Of a DNA stretch of 64,000 nucleotides, positions 1 through 8,340 are shown piece after piece. Under the pieces are notes generated by a model, which had not been told where the DNA came from, searched no databases, and saw nothing but the letters and a program-made list of their open reading frames with translations. Numbering within the stretch: the stretch's first letter is position 1; every line of letters begins with the position of its first letter. Origin of the DNA: CAWCAL01 sp963695075 (GTDB taxonomy: Bacteria; Actinomycetota; Acidimicrobiia; Acidimicrobiales; CAWCAL01); the NCBI GenBank assembly GCA_963695075.1, contig CAVOFR010000008.1, positions 434,001 through 498,000 on the forward strand. Direction: 5' to 3'. Made by a program: the position numbers and the translations under genes.

Positions 1-122
1 GGGTCGAGGCTGCGCTCGATGGGGCCGACACCGTCGGATGGCAGCGGATCGGTCTGGTCGCGGTGGCACTGCTGATCGTGGTGATCCTCGCGATCATCGC
101 CCTACGACCGCGGGGCCGCTGA
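1..122 (+). CDS. C-terminal fragment of a membrane-anchored protein
   Basis: Only the last 39 codons are inside the window; the frame opens before base 1 and stops at the TGA at 120-122. The visible tail ends in one hydrophobic helix of about 17 residues (LVAVALLIVVILAIIAL) followed by a basic end, R-P-R-G-R. That is the pattern of a C-terminal membrane anchor with a short cytoplasmic tail. The csoR-like gene starts 16 bases downstream in the same direction, so the two may be co-transcribed, and a copper-handling exported protein such as a CopC-like protein is possible. The fragment itself contains no diagnostic motif, so no function is assigned. Confidence 0.6.
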   Translation, partial: VEAALDGADTVGWQRIGLVAVALLIVVILAIIALRPRGR

Positions 123-138
123 CCGGTACGCTCCCCGG

Positions 139-420
139 ATGGCCGGCTACTCGCTCAGCAAGGACGACTATCTGGCGCGCCTTCGGCGGATCGAGGGGCA
201 GGTTCGGGGCCTGCAGCGCATGGTCGAGGAAGACACCTACTGCATCGATGTCCTGACCCAGATCAGCTCGGTGACAAAGGCCCTCCAGGGGGTCGGGCTC
301 GGTCTCGTCGACGAACACGTCCGCCACTGTGTTCGAGATGCAGCCGATGTCGACCGCGTGGCCGGCGACGAGAAGGTCGACGAGGCCGTCGCGGCGATAG
401 AGCGCCTGCTGCGATCCTGA
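139..420 (+). CDS. csoR: CsoR-family copper-sensing repressor
   Basis: This 93-residue all-helical protein matches the CsoR/RcnR family in length and pattern. It has an N-terminal helix with R-L-R-R-I-E-G-Q-V-R-G, the family signature, and the Cu(I)-binding triad Cys35, His60 and Cys64 in the C...HxxxC arrangement of true CsoR proteins. In the family, apo-CsoR binds promoters of copper efflux genes and releases them when Cu(I) binds. It lies just after a membrane-anchor fragment and 28 bases before an enoyl-CoA hydratase gene. A copper P-type ATPase lies about 10 kb away (ends at 12453) with a CsoR-like site upstream, so it is the natural regulatory target. That link is inferred. Confidence 0.93.
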   Translation: MAGYSLSKDDYLARLRRIEGQVRGLQRMVEEDTYCIDVLTQISSVTKALQGVGLGLVDEHVRHCVRDAADVDRVAGDEKVDEAVAAIERLLRS

Positions 421-448
421 GAAGACGCGAAACGAGGAGAGGGACCCG

Positions 449-1252
449 ATGGACCATGTGGTGACCGAACGACCGGCCGAGGGAATCGCGGTCGTGGCGC
501 TCAACCGGGAGGAGCGCCTCAACTCGATGAGCTTCGACCTGGTCGTTCCCCTCGTCGAACAGCTCGAGGAAGCCATCGATGATCGCACCATCCAGTGCAT
601 CATCCTCACGGGCCGGGGCCGGGCGTTCTCCTCAGGGGCCGACGTCCAGGACAGTGAGCCACCGCCCGACATCGACGGTCTCACGATGAATCAGATCGCG
701 ACCAAGGCCATGGACATCTTCGTCGGGTTGATCCGAACGATGCGACACGCTCCGAAACCGATCATCGCCGCCATCAACGGTCCGGCGATCGGCGGCGGGC
801 TGTGCCTGGCGCTCGGTACCGACATCCGGCTGGCCGCTGAATCGGCCTACTTCCGCGCGGCCGGAATCAACAACGGTCTCACCGCCCTCGAGCTCGGCTT
901 GAGCTTCACCCTTCCCCGCGCGATCGGGTCGTCCCGGGCGTTCGACATGGCCCTGACCGGTCGGGACGTCTCGGCCACCGAGGCGGCTCAGATGGGACTG
1001 ATCTCCCGGGCCGTTCCCGATGACCAGCTCATGGACGAAGCAATCGCCATGGCCCACCAGATCATGGGATGGTCGACCAACGGCGTCGTCCACACCAAGC
1101 GGCTCCTCTGGGCCGGCCTCGAATCGGGAAGCTTGGAGAACGCGTTCGAGCTCGAGTCCACCGCTCAGCTGTTCATGCGGATGACGACCCAGAACTTCGA
1201 GGAAGCGATGCGCGCCCGGAAGGAAGGCCGCGCTCCCAGCTTCGACGACTAG
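449..1252 (+). CDS. Enoyl-CoA hydratase/isomerase family protein (crotonase fold)
   Basis: This 267-residue protein has the normal crotonase length. Landmarks in order are an early strand V-V-A-L-N-R-E-E-R-L-N-S, then GRAFSSGADV (residues about 50-60), which forms the CoA pocket and part of the oxyanion hole. Next comes AAINGPAIGGGLCLAL (about 108-123) with the second oxyanion glycines, then the ALTGRDVSATEA helix region. These enzymes hydrate or isomerise enoyl-CoA thioesters in fatty-acid or side-chain degradation; substrate cannot be told from sequence. A GAGGAG ribosome-binding site precedes the ATG. A strong hairpin follows the stop codon, so the transcript probably ends there. Confidence 0.9.
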   Translation: MDHVVTERPAEGIAVVALNREERLNSMSFDLVVPLVEQLEEAIDDRTIQCIILTGRGRAFSSGADVQDSEPPPDIDGLTMNQIATKAMDIFVGLIRTMRHAPKPIIAAINGPAIGGGLCLALGTDIRLAAESAYFRAAGINNGLTALELGLSFTLPRAIGSSRAFDMALTGRDVSATEAAQMGLISRAVPDDQLMDEAIAMAHQIMGWSTNGVVHTKRLLWAGLESGSLENAFELESTAQLFMRMTTQNFEEAMRARKEGRAPSFDD

Positions 1253-1258
1253 GAGCCT

Positions 1259-1312
1259 GGACCGAACTCTGTGCCCTGGCGGTACCCATATGCCAGGGAG
1301 GGCACAAAGTCC
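1259..1312. terminator. Long hairpin between convergent genes
   Basis: The arms TGTGCCC (1270-1276) and GGGCACA (1300-1306) pair, with TGGC/GCCA inside and an outer GGAC/GTCC clamp at 1259-1262 and 1309-1312. There is no U-tract, which is normal for high-GC actinobacteria. It lies between the stop of the rightward enoyl-CoA hydratase and the stop of a leftward small gene, so it can serve both directions. Confidence 0.6.
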
Positions 1313-1344
1313 GGCGGGTCTCGACGCGATGAGGAGCTGGACCC

Positions 1345-1363
1345 GGCTAGCCCAGGGCTAGCC
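1345..1363. repeat. Near-perfect 19-bp palindrome at a gene end
   Basis: GGCTAGCCC, one A, then GGGCTAGCC form a perfect 9-bp inverted repeat with a one-base centre. The TAG stop codon of the leftward small gene (complement of 1358-1360) is inside it. As RNA it would need a small loop, so it may act as a terminator element or a protein site. No function is proven. Confidence 0.5.
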
Positions 1364-1678
1364 CGGCGGCATCTCGTCGCCCAGGAGCTCCTCGGGCTCG
1401 ATGAGATCGCCGGCGGCAGCGAGGGCGCTGGCCAGCGTGACGGCCCGGTCGTACACGGCGACGAAGTAGTGCTCGGCGATCGTGTCCTGTCCGCCCATCG
1501 GTGGGCGACCCAGCGAACGGACCACCGCGGAGGTGTCCTTGGCTATCTGGACGTCGCCCTGTGGGATGGGAACCGCGTCCGCGTCACCCCAGAACTCCCG
1601 GATCGCCGTCTGGGAGACGGTCTTCTTCCGGGGGCGATTGGCGCGCTTCTTGTTTCCACGACGTCGGCCGGCATTCAC
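1358..1678 (-). CDS. Small basic protein coupled to the SNF2 helicase
   Basis: This protein has 106 residues and a GTG start. The GTG overlaps the TGA stop of the upstream helicase gene by the 4-base GTGA pattern, which decides the start and implies translational coupling. The first 20 residues are strongly basic (RRRGNKKRANRPRKK), as for a nucleic-acid contact. The remainder is acidic to neutral with a likely helix around AEHYFVAVYDRAVTLASALAAA (residues 69-90). I do not recognise a named family. SNF2-type helicases of actinobacteria are often followed by a small partner gene, so a role as accessory factor of the helicase is an inference from position. The gene ends inside a palindrome. Confidence 0.75.
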   Translation of the reverse strand: MNAGRRRGNKKRANRPRKKTVSQTAIREFWGDADAVPIPQGDVQIAKDTSAVVRSLGRPPMGGQDTIAEHYFVAVYDRAVTLASALAAAGDLIEPEELLGDEMPPG

Positions 1679-4600
1679 GGGAGCGACTCCATCAGCTCGA
1701 CTTCTTCGGCCAGCACCGAGTCGGGATCGATTCCCAGCGCCACCTGCAACTGCTCGGCGTCGAGATCGCCGATCGAGCTCGACTTCGGCAGCACCATGTC
1801 GGCGATCTGTCGCTTGCCGGCCACGACCTCCTCCACCCGCTCGTCGACGGTGCCAGGGCACACGAGTCGGTGGCAGATGACCGTGCTGGTCTGACCGATC
1901 CGCCAGACCCGGTCACGGGCCTGATCCTCGACGGCAGGGTTCCACCAGCGGTCGTACAGGACCACGTGGCTGGCTGCCGTCAGATTGAGTCCGGTCCCAC
2001 CCGCCTTGAGCGACAGGACCATCGCACCCGCACCGGTGCCACCCTGGAACTCCTCGACCAGTTTGTCCCGGGCTCGTCTTCCCAGGCCACCGTGATAGCA
2101 GTTGATGTCCACGCCGGTGCGGGCACTTAGGTAGTCGGCCAGCTTCTCGCCCCACGAGGCGAAGTGGGTGAAGACGAGCATCCGCTCACCGGCCGAGAAG
2201 ACCGAGTCGACGATCTCGTTGAGTCGCTCGAGCTTCCCGGACCGGCCGTCGAGAGGCCGGTCGTCGGCCTGGTAGTTCACCGGATGGTTGCAGATCTGCT
2301 TCAGCGCCGTGATGGCTGCCAGGACGGCGCCCTTCCGTTGCGGCGTGTTGATGCTGTCAGCCGTCTCGACCACCAGAGCGTCGAGGACGGCCTGGTAGAG
2401 GCCTATCTGTTCAGCGGTCATGGCACAGTGATCGAGCTCGTCGATCCGGTCGGGTAGCTCGGCGGCGATGGCCGGCTCGGCTTTCGTGCGGCGGAAGACC
2501 AGGATGCCGTTCAGCGCTCGCAACGCCCGCTCGGCCCCGTTGTCGCCGTCGCTCGTCTTCGACAGCTGGGCGATGAAGGCGGGCCGCGGTCCGACCAATC
2601 CGGGATTGGCGAACTCCATGATCGCCCACAGGTCGCCGAGGCCGTTCTCGATCGGCGTCCCGGTGAGGGCGACGCGACCGCTGGCTTCGAGACGCTTGAG
2701 CTGCTGGGCGGTCTCGCTGGCAGGGTTCTTGATCGCTTGCGCTTCGTCGAGCACGACCTTGTGCCATGTGATCTCGCTCAAGGCATCGATGTCGCGCACC
2801 GCCGTGCCGTACGTGGTGATCAGTACGTCCGCACCCTCGGCCAGCGCGGCCAGCTCATCCGGCGCGGCCCGGTTGGGGCCGTGGTGGACCCGAACATCGA
2901 GCTCGGGAACGAATCGAGCGGCTTCGGCTGCCCAGTTTCCCACCACGGCCGGCGGTGCCACCACCAGCGAGGCCGGAGCGTCTGGGTCGAGCATCAGATG
3001 GGCCAGAAGCGTCGGGGTCTTGCCCAGCCCCATGTCGAGCGCCAGGCAACCTCCGAGGCCGGCCCCGTCGAGGAAGTTCAACCAGGCCAGGGCCTCGGCC
3101 TGATAGCTGCGCAGCTCTCCGTCGAACCCATCGGGATTCCTGGTCGGGTCCGCCGGGACATCCTCAGCGCTCGCCAGCAGCTCGGTCGCCCAGTTCTCCC
3201 CGGCGAGGGTGATCCCGCCCAGGGGGGTACCTTCGAGCCCGAGCGCGTGTCGCAGCATGTCCGCGCCGGTCAGCTGGGTCGTGTCGGCCCGTTCGGCGAG
3301 CGCGGCAGCGGCCTCGGCCAGGTCGGCATGATCAAGCTCGACCCATTGGCCGCGGGACCGGACCAACGGCTTGGCCTCCCGAGCCAGTCGCTGTACATCC
3401 TCCGCGGTCAGCTCGATGTCGTCGAAGACGGCACTCCAGCGCACGTTCGCCAGCTGCTGGGCTCCGACGATCGATTCGGTGGTGTCCTCGGAGGTCAGAC
3501 GAAGCGCGGGTGTGGGCTTGCGTCGGGAGAGCTCGGGGACCCGGACGTCGAATCCGGCGGCTGAGAGGGCTTCTCCCTTGACGGTCATCAGGTTCCATGC
3601 CTCGTCCTGGCCGAGGATGACCTCACCGCGTCGGCGCGCCCCGGGGCGGAGCAGTTCGGGGAACAGCCGCTCGAGCCGCTTGAGCTGGTCCTGGACTTCC
3701 TTGCTCTTGGTGTTGGACGAGGTGACGAGGGCCGTTTCCACCGGCTCGAGTCCGCCATCGTTGCCCGGGGCGAGCACGGAGAGATACCAGGCCCCGAGCT
3801 CGTCCGGAGGATCCAGTTGGATGACGAGGGTGACCTTGGCCGGCCCGGTCACGGGGCGACCCCATTGATCGAGGCGCCGACCGAGCTCACCACCCAGACG
3901 GCCGGGCGCGACGAACGCTTCTCCCCCCAGCCGGGCGAGCATCGCCTCACCCACCTCGGCCTTGGAACGGGGTTCCGGCGGCGGAGCCGGCACCTCGAGC
4001 CGATCGGCGGCGTTGCCACAGATCGCCGTGACCAGGTCGGTCAGCACCGACTGTGTGAACGCCCGCGGATCCTGACGGTTCTGGAGTGCACCGACCGAGC
4101 CCGGCCGGGAATCGACCAACGCGGTGAACGTCTCCGGGCCGATCAGTGCGGGCACCCACCGGACCTCGAAGGAGCTGGCGCCGTTGGGCATCGGTCCGTC
4201 GATGGCGGGTCGACGGGCCTTCTTGAGCGTCGGCACCATGCGCCCCTGGGCGGCGAGACGCACCGCCAACGCCGCGGTGGCCCCGAGCCAGCGGGCACTG
4301 GCGCCGATGCTCTCGTCGTCGGACGCCGACGCCAACGAGACGAGCCAACCCAGACACGATCCGATTCCGGCCGACACGGTGTCCGCCCGTGGGCCCTCGG
4401 GCGTCCGGATCCGCTGGTAGGGCTCCCATCCGACCGAGCCGCCTCCGGCCCGTTCGAGCCGGCCGAGCAGGTCGTCGACCGATTCCTGCTCCGCACCACG
4501 GTCGGCGGCCCAGGCGATGATCCGGCCCGGCGTCCACGACAGCTGGAGGACGGGAGGTCGCGACCCGACCGGAGCAGCTTCGGTCACCGGTTTCTCGGCA

Positions 4601-4917
4601 GCGGGAGCGGGCGCGGCCGGTCCTATCAGCGAAGTGACGACCTGGTCGATCCGGTCCCGCTCGGCCTCGAAGTCGGCGACGACCATGTCCCGCTCCGAAC
4701 CGGACAGCGTCTGGCGGACATCGTCCAGGGCCCGGTCGGCCTCGTCCAGGAATCGAAGAAGCACCCGGACCCAGTCGTTCTCGCGAGCCTGGAGGAGCTC
4801 GACCGTACCGGGATCTGCCATCTCGTCCAGGTGCGCTTGGACGAGGTCCTCGAAGTCCTGGTGTGACAGCGGTGAAGATGTCGACATGGCGTATGGAACG
4901 CTCGGCCTTTCGGTCAC
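1675..4917 (-). CDS. SNF2-family DEAD/DEAH-box helicase
   Basis: A protein of 1080 residues. The first 470 or so residues are a poorly conserved accessory region; next comes the bacterial SNF2-associated domain (about 480-570), then the ATPase core. Motif I is DMGLGKT (about residue 629), motif II is DEAQ in VVLDEAQAIKNP (about 723), motif III is ALTGTPIEN, and the second RecA lobe carries LVFTHF, SLKAGGTGLNLT and a motif VI ending in DRVWRIGQ. These proteins use ATP to translocate on double-stranded DNA or displace bound proteins. The upstream GTG at 4917 is used here; an ATG at 4887 (residue 11) is an equally possible start, and neither has a clear ribosome-binding site. The gene is coupled to the small gene downstream. 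Confidence 0.93.
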   Translation of the reverse strand: MTERPSVPYAMSTSSPLSHQDFEDLVQAHLDEMADPGTVELLQARENDWVRVLLRFLDEADRALDDVRQTLSGSERDMVVADFEAERDRIDQVVTSLIGPAAPAPAAEKPVTEAAPVGSRPPVLQLSWTPGRIIAWAADRGAEQESVDDLLGRLERAGGGSVGWEPYQRIRTPEGPRADTVSAGIGSCLGWLVSLASASDDESIGASARWLGATAALAVRLAAQGRMVPTLKKARRPAIDGPMPNGASSFEVRWVPALIGPETFTALVDSRPGSVGALQNRQDPRAFTQSVLTDLVTAICGNAADRLEVPAPPPEPRSKAEVGEAMLARLGGEAFVAPGRLGGELGRRLDQWGRPVTGPAKVTLVIQLDPPDELGAWYLSVLAPGNDGGLEPVETALVTSSNTKSKEVQDQLKRLERLFPELLRPGARRRGEVILGQDEAWNLMTVKGEALSAAGFDVRVPELSRRKPTPALRLTSEDTTESIVGAQQLANVRWSAVFDDIELTAEDVQRLAREAKPLVRSRGQWVELDHADLAEAAAALAERADTTQLTGADMLRHALGLEGTPLGGITLAGENWATELLASAEDVPADPTRNPDGFDGELRSYQAEALAWLNFLDGAGLGGCLALDMGLGKTPTLLAHLMLDPDAPASLVVAPPAVVGNWAAEAARFVPELDVRVHHGPNRAAPDELAALAEGADVLITTYGTAVRDIDALSEITWHKVVLDEAQAIKNPASETAQQLKRLEASGRVALTGTPIENGLGDLWAIMEFANPGLVGPRPAFIAQLSKTSDGDNGAERALRALNGILVFRRTKAEPAIAAELPDRIDELDHCAMTAEQIGLYQAVLDALVVETADSINTPQRKGAVLAAITALKQICNHPVNYQADDRPLDGRSGKLERLNEIVDSVFSAGERMLVFTHFASWGEKLADYLSARTGVDINCYHGGLGRRARDKLVEEFQGGTGAGAMVLSLKAGGTGLNLTAASHVVLYDRWWNPAVEDQARDRVWRIGQTSTVICHRLVCPGTVDERVEEVVAGKRQIADMVLPKSSSIGDLDAEQLQVALGIDPDSVLAEEVELMESLP

Positions 4918-5238
4918 TACTTGTCGGTTTGGCGCCAGGAGTCCCGACCGGTGTGGACGGGCCTTCGTACACCCACGGCGGGTTGGACACGGTCCCCTGG
5001 AGCAAGGTTCTCAGCTCAGCGGGCCCCGACCGAGCCGGTGAGGTTGGTCGGGGCGTGCCCCATGCGGTGGCAGAGCGCCTTGCCCGTCACCATAGCGCCG
5101 GTACGCCGTGACGGCACACAACCGGCGACTTCGGTCGCTCCCACGGGCCTGGACATTCGTGTCCACGTGTAGCATCTGCTAGACATATCTGCAGGTCTGT
5201 CTCGCCTTCCCGTTGCCCCCGAGCCCTCTGGAGTCGCC
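4918..5238. other. 321-bp divergent intergenic region
   Basis: This gap separates the leftward helicase from the rightward P450 and must hold promoters for both. I see no RNA gene or credible small coding frame. Near the P450 side there are two symmetric sites: GGACA-TTCG-TGTCC at about 5150-5163, and the 22-bp imperfect palindrome at 5181-5202 listed separately. The rest looks unstructured. Confidence 0.6.
5181..5202. promoter_or_regulatory. Candidate TetR operator upstream of the P450 operon
   Basis: This 22-bp imperfect palindrome runs from AGACATATCTG to CAGGTCTGTCT, with 9 of 11 positions symmetric. It is centred about 47 bp before the P450 start codon. The operon it precedes carries its own TetR regulator as the second gene, the usual layout for autoregulated P450 operons. 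Assignment as the operator is inferred from symmetry and position. Confidence 0.45.
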
Positions 5239-6447
5239 ATGACGCTGGCCGATGCCGCCCCCCGATACGTCCCTCGGGGCGGTGACCTCTGGCGGAACCC
5301 GTTCCCGTCCTATACCCGGCTGCGGGAGGAGGACCCGGTGCACTACGCCGACTGGGGTGACTTCTGGGTCCTGAGCCGATTCGGCCCCGTGTTCGAGGCC
5401 GCCCGAGACACCGCCACCTACTCGTCGGCGCAGGGACTCACCTACCACGACAACGAACGGGAGCAGCTCGACATCGCGGCCGATCCGATCGTGATGATGG
5501 ATCCGCCCGAGCACACGGCCTTTCGCCGTCTGGTCTCGCGTGGATTCACCCCGCGGGCCGTGAACGAGATCGAACCCGCGGTTCGGGCCTTCGTGGTCGA
5601 ACGGATGGAGCGACTGCGCGAGGCCGGGTCGGGCGACATCGTCGTCGAGCTGTTCAAGCCGCTACCCAGCATGGTCGTGGCCCACTATCTCGGGGTGCCG
5701 GCCGAAGATCGCAGCAGATTCGACGAGTGGACCGACCGGATCGTCGCGGCCAACGCCGGCGGCGACCAGTCCGACGTGGCGGCTGCGGCCGGCGATCTGG
5801 TCGGTTACTTCTTCGAGCTGATCGAGCGCCGAAGGAACGAACCGGGTGACGACATGGTGTCGGCCCTTCTCGCCGCCGACCTTCCCGAGGAGACCGAGCT
5901 GGTCCAGATCCTGGGCTTCACGTTCACCATGGTGACCGGCGGCAACGACACGACCACCGGACTCCTCGGGGGATCGGCCGAGCTGCTCACACGCCACCGG
6001 GACCAGCGGCAGCTCCTGCTGGACGACCCGAACCTGATCCCGGGAGCGGTCGACGAGCTCCTCAGGCTAACCGCCCCGGTCCAGAACCTCGCTCGCACGA
6101 CGACCCGCGACGTCACCTACGCCGGTGACGATCTTCCCCGGACGGTGGAGATCCCGGCCGGGAAGAAGGTCCTCCTGCTCTACGCCTCGGCCAATCGAGA
6201 TCCGCGCGAATACGGCCCCACCGCCGAGGAGCTCGACGTGACCCGCGACATCCCACGCATGATGAGCTTCAGCTACGGCGCGCACCACTGTCTCGGGGCC
6301 GCTGTCGCCCGGCTGATCGCCCGCGTCGCCCTCGAAGAGCTGCTCGGCCGCTGTCCGGACTTCGCGGTCGACGCCGAGGCCGGAACCTACGCGCCCGGAG
6401 CGTTCGTTCGGCGATTCCAGTCCCTCCCCTTCCACGCCGCCGCCTGA
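5239..6447 (+). CDS. Cytochrome P450
   Basis: A soluble bacterial P450 of 402 residues. The I-helix oxygen-activation motif is T-G-G-N-D-T-T-T-G (about 233-241). The K-helix ExxR is E-L-L-R in AVDELLRLTAPV. The haem loop F-S-Y-G-A-H-H-C-L-G places the axial cysteine at residue 351. Such enzymes hydroxylate hydrophobic substrates (sterols, terpenes, fatty acids) with electrons from a ferredoxin and reductase; neither partner is encoded nearby. The ATG follows a candidate operator, and the stop overlaps the ATG of the TetR gene by one base. The two genes should be one operon, with the regulator sensing the substrate or product. The substrate is unknown. Confidence 0.95.
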   Translation: MTLADAAPRYVPRGGDLWRNPFPSYTRLREEDPVHYADWGDFWVLSRFGPVFEAARDTATYSSAQGLTYHDNEREQLDIAADPIVMMDPPEHTAFRRLVSRGFTPRAVNEIEPAVRAFVVERMERLREAGSGDIVVELFKPLPSMVVAHYLGVPAEDRSRFDEWTDRIVAANAGGDQSDVAAAAGDLVGYFFELIERRRNEPGDDMVSALLAADLPEETELVQILGFTFTMVTGGNDTTTGLLGGSAELLTRHRDQRQLLLDDPNLIPGAVDELLRLTAPVQNLARTTTRDVTYAGDDLPRTVEIPAGKKVLLLYASANRDPREYGPTAEELDVTRDIPRMMSFSYGAHHCLGAAVARLIARVALEELLGRCPDFAVDAEAGTYAPGAFVRRFQSLPFHAAA

Positions 6448-7034
6448 TGGCTTCACAGGGCTGGCTCGACGACGAACGCAACGAACTGGCGGTCGACCGG
6501 ATCCTCGACGCCGCGGCGGCTGCGTTCGCGACCGAGGGCGTGGGCGCGACCAGCATGATGGACATCGCCGAGCGGGCGGGCTGTTCCCGAGCGACGCTCT
6601 ACCGGCACTTCGGCTCCCGTCATGACCTGCACCGCGCTTTCGTCAATCGCGAGACCCTGCGGCTGATGACCGAGATCAACGCCGGCCTCGACGGCTTCGG
6701 CGGCCCCGCCGAGGTGCTGGCCCGGAGCGTGGCCGGCGCGCTGGAACGCGTGCGTTCGGACCCGGCGCTCGCGGCCTGGTTCGCTCCCGGTGACCTCACG
6801 ATCGCCGCCGAGCTGTCCGACCAATCCGAGGTCATCGACGGCATCGCCGACGGGTTTCTAGCCCGGGCCGGGTTGACCGATCGCTCGACCCGGCGCCGGC
6901 GGGCGCGGTGGCTGATCCGATCCATCACGTCGTTCCTGGTCCTCCCCGAGCCCGACCCTGCAGAAGAGCGCCGCCTCATCACCGAGCTCCTGGTCCCAGC
7001 GGTCCTGGCCGACGAACCGGCATCGGCCCGATGA
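6447..7034 (+). CDS. TetR-family transcriptional regulator
   Basis: A 195-residue protein with an N-terminal TetR DNA-binding domain. The helix-turn-helix reads ATSMMDIAERAGCSRATLYR, then H-F-G-S-R (about residues 34-58). This is followed by a divergent all-helical ligand-binding domain. It starts on the last base of the P450 stop codon, so the two are translationally coupled. The likely job is to repress this operon until a P450 substrate-like ligand binds. The candidate operator is the 22-bp palindrome at 5181-5202. Ligand identity cannot be read from the sequence. Confidence 0.92.
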   Translation: MASQGWLDDERNELAVDRILDAAAAAFATEGVGATSMMDIAERAGCSRATLYRHFGSRHDLHRAFVNRETLRLMTEINAGLDGFGGPAEVLARSVAGALERVRSDPALAAWFAPGDLTIAAELSDQSEVIDGIADGFLARAGLTDRSTRRRRARWLIRSITSFLVLPEPDPAEERRLITELLVPAVLADEPASAR

Positions 7035-7078
7035 GGCCGCCCTTGGAGACACTCCGGATGATCGGATAGCAAGGAGCG

Positions 7079-8335
7079 ATGGACCTTCCCACAAAGGGCC
7101 GGCCGGTCCCCGACGTCCTCGCCGACCTTCGCTCCAAGCGCAGTGCCGACGCCGACTGGGCATCGGGACGCACCTTCGGGATGGTCTACGACGGTGGCCC
7201 GTCGGTACACGAGGCCATCGAGGGCGCGGCCCAGATGTACCTGCACGAGAACGCGCTCAACACCAAGGCTTTTCCGTCGCTCGGCTCGATCCAGTCCGAG
7301 GTGGTGCGCTGGACCGCCGGGCTGCTGCACGGCCCCGACACCGCCGCAGGGTTCCTCACCAGCGGTGGAACCGAATCGATCCTCTGTTCGGTGCTGGCCG
7401 CACGCGAGCGCTGTGCGTCCGAACGCGGCATCGACCGGCCCGAGATGGTCGTCGCCGAGAGTGCTCACGCCGCATTCCACAAGGCGGCCCACCTCTTCGG
7501 CATCACGCTGCACAAGACACCGGTCGACGCCGACTGGCGCGTCGACCTCGACGCCATGGCCGACGCGCTCAACGACCGGACGATCCTCGTCGTGGGCTCG
7601 GCGCCTCAGTATCCGCAGGGAGTCATCGATCCGATTCCCGACATCGCCGCGTTGGCCCAGTCGGTCGGCGCCAACTGCCACGTCGACGCCTGCATGGGTG
7701 GATTCGTCCTCCCGTTCGCCGAGATGATCGGACGCGACGTCGCACCGTGGGATTTCCGGGTCGACGGCGTCACCTCGATCTCAGCCGACATCCACAAGCT
7801 GGGCTACGCGCCCAAGGGCGTCTCGGTCGTGCTCCACCGCACCAAGGAGCTCCGACGCCACCAGACCTTCGTATTCGAGGGTTGGCTTGGTGGGTTCTAC
7901 GCGTCACCGAACCTGCAAGGCACGCGCTCCGGTCTACCGATGGCCACCGCCTGGGCCGTCATGCAGCACCTCGGCACCGACGGCTACTGCGACCTGGTGC
8001 GGACCACACTCGACGCGGCCGACCGGATCCGGGCCGGCGTCGCCGAACTCGACCGCGTCGCGGTGCTCGGCGATGGTGACCTCCACCTGATAGCCCTGGC
8101 GGCGGATCCCGTCCACGCCGGGCGCCCCCTCGACGTGTTCTCTCTCGGCGATGCCCTCGCCGAGCACGGGTGGTTCCACGACCGCCAGACCCCGCCCGAC
8201 TCGCTGCACTCGACGATCAGCAACGGCAACGCTCCCGTGGTCGACGACTACCTTGCCACGCTTGCCGCGTGCATCGAGGCCGTCGCCGATCGGCAGACCG
8301 ACGACCGCAGCACGAACTACGCAACCCTGGAGTAG
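7079..8335 (+). CDS. PLP-dependent decarboxylase / sphingosine-1-phosphate lyase-like enzyme
   Basis: A 418-residue fold-type I PLP enzyme of the group II decarboxylase superfamily. Seen in order: FLTSGGTESI (about 95-104), which binds the PLP phosphate; HAAFHKAA; HVDACMGGF with the Asp that pairs with the PLP ring nitrogen; and S-A-D-I-H-K-L-G-Y-A-P-K-G, in which Lys240 forms the Schiff base. The HKxGYAPKG pattern is closest to sphingosine-1-phosphate lyases, which cleave a phosphorylated long-chain base into an aldehyde and phosphoethanolamine. Glutamate- or tyrosine-decarboxylase-like activity is the alternative. An AAGGAG ribosome-binding site precedes the ATG. The next gene starts 5 bases after the stop, so both are in one operon. 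Confidence 0.88.
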   Translation: MDLPTKGRPVPDVLADLRSKRSADADWASGRTFGMVYDGGPSVHEAIEGAAQMYLHENALNTKAFPSLGSIQSEVVRWTAGLLHGPDTAAGFLTSGGTESILCSVLAARERCASERGIDRPEMVVAESAHAAFHKAAHLFGITLHKTPVDADWRVDLDAMADALNDRTILVVGSAPQYPQGVIDPIPDIAALAQSVGANCHVDACMGGFVLPFAEMIGRDVAPWDFRVDGVTSISADIHKLGYAPKGVSVVLHRTKELRRHQTFVFEGWLGGFYASPNLQGTRSGLPMATAWAVMQHLGTDGYCDLVRTTLDAADRIRAGVAELDRVAVLGDGDLHLIALAADPVHAGRPLDVFSLGDALAEHGWFHDRQTPPDSLHSTISNGNAPVVDDYLATLAACIEAVADRQTDDRSTNYATLE

Positions 8336-8340
8336 CCACC

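Noticed and set aside
1675..4917. SNF2 helicase considered part of a DISARM- or other phage-defence locus
   Set aside because: No methyltransferase, nuclease, PLD or DUF1998-type partner is present; only a small basic gene is coupled to it.
4960..5110. Possible tRNA or small RNA in the gap before the P450
   Set aside because: No cloverleaf with acceptor and T-arm could be formed and no conserved GTTCGA-type T-loop is seen.
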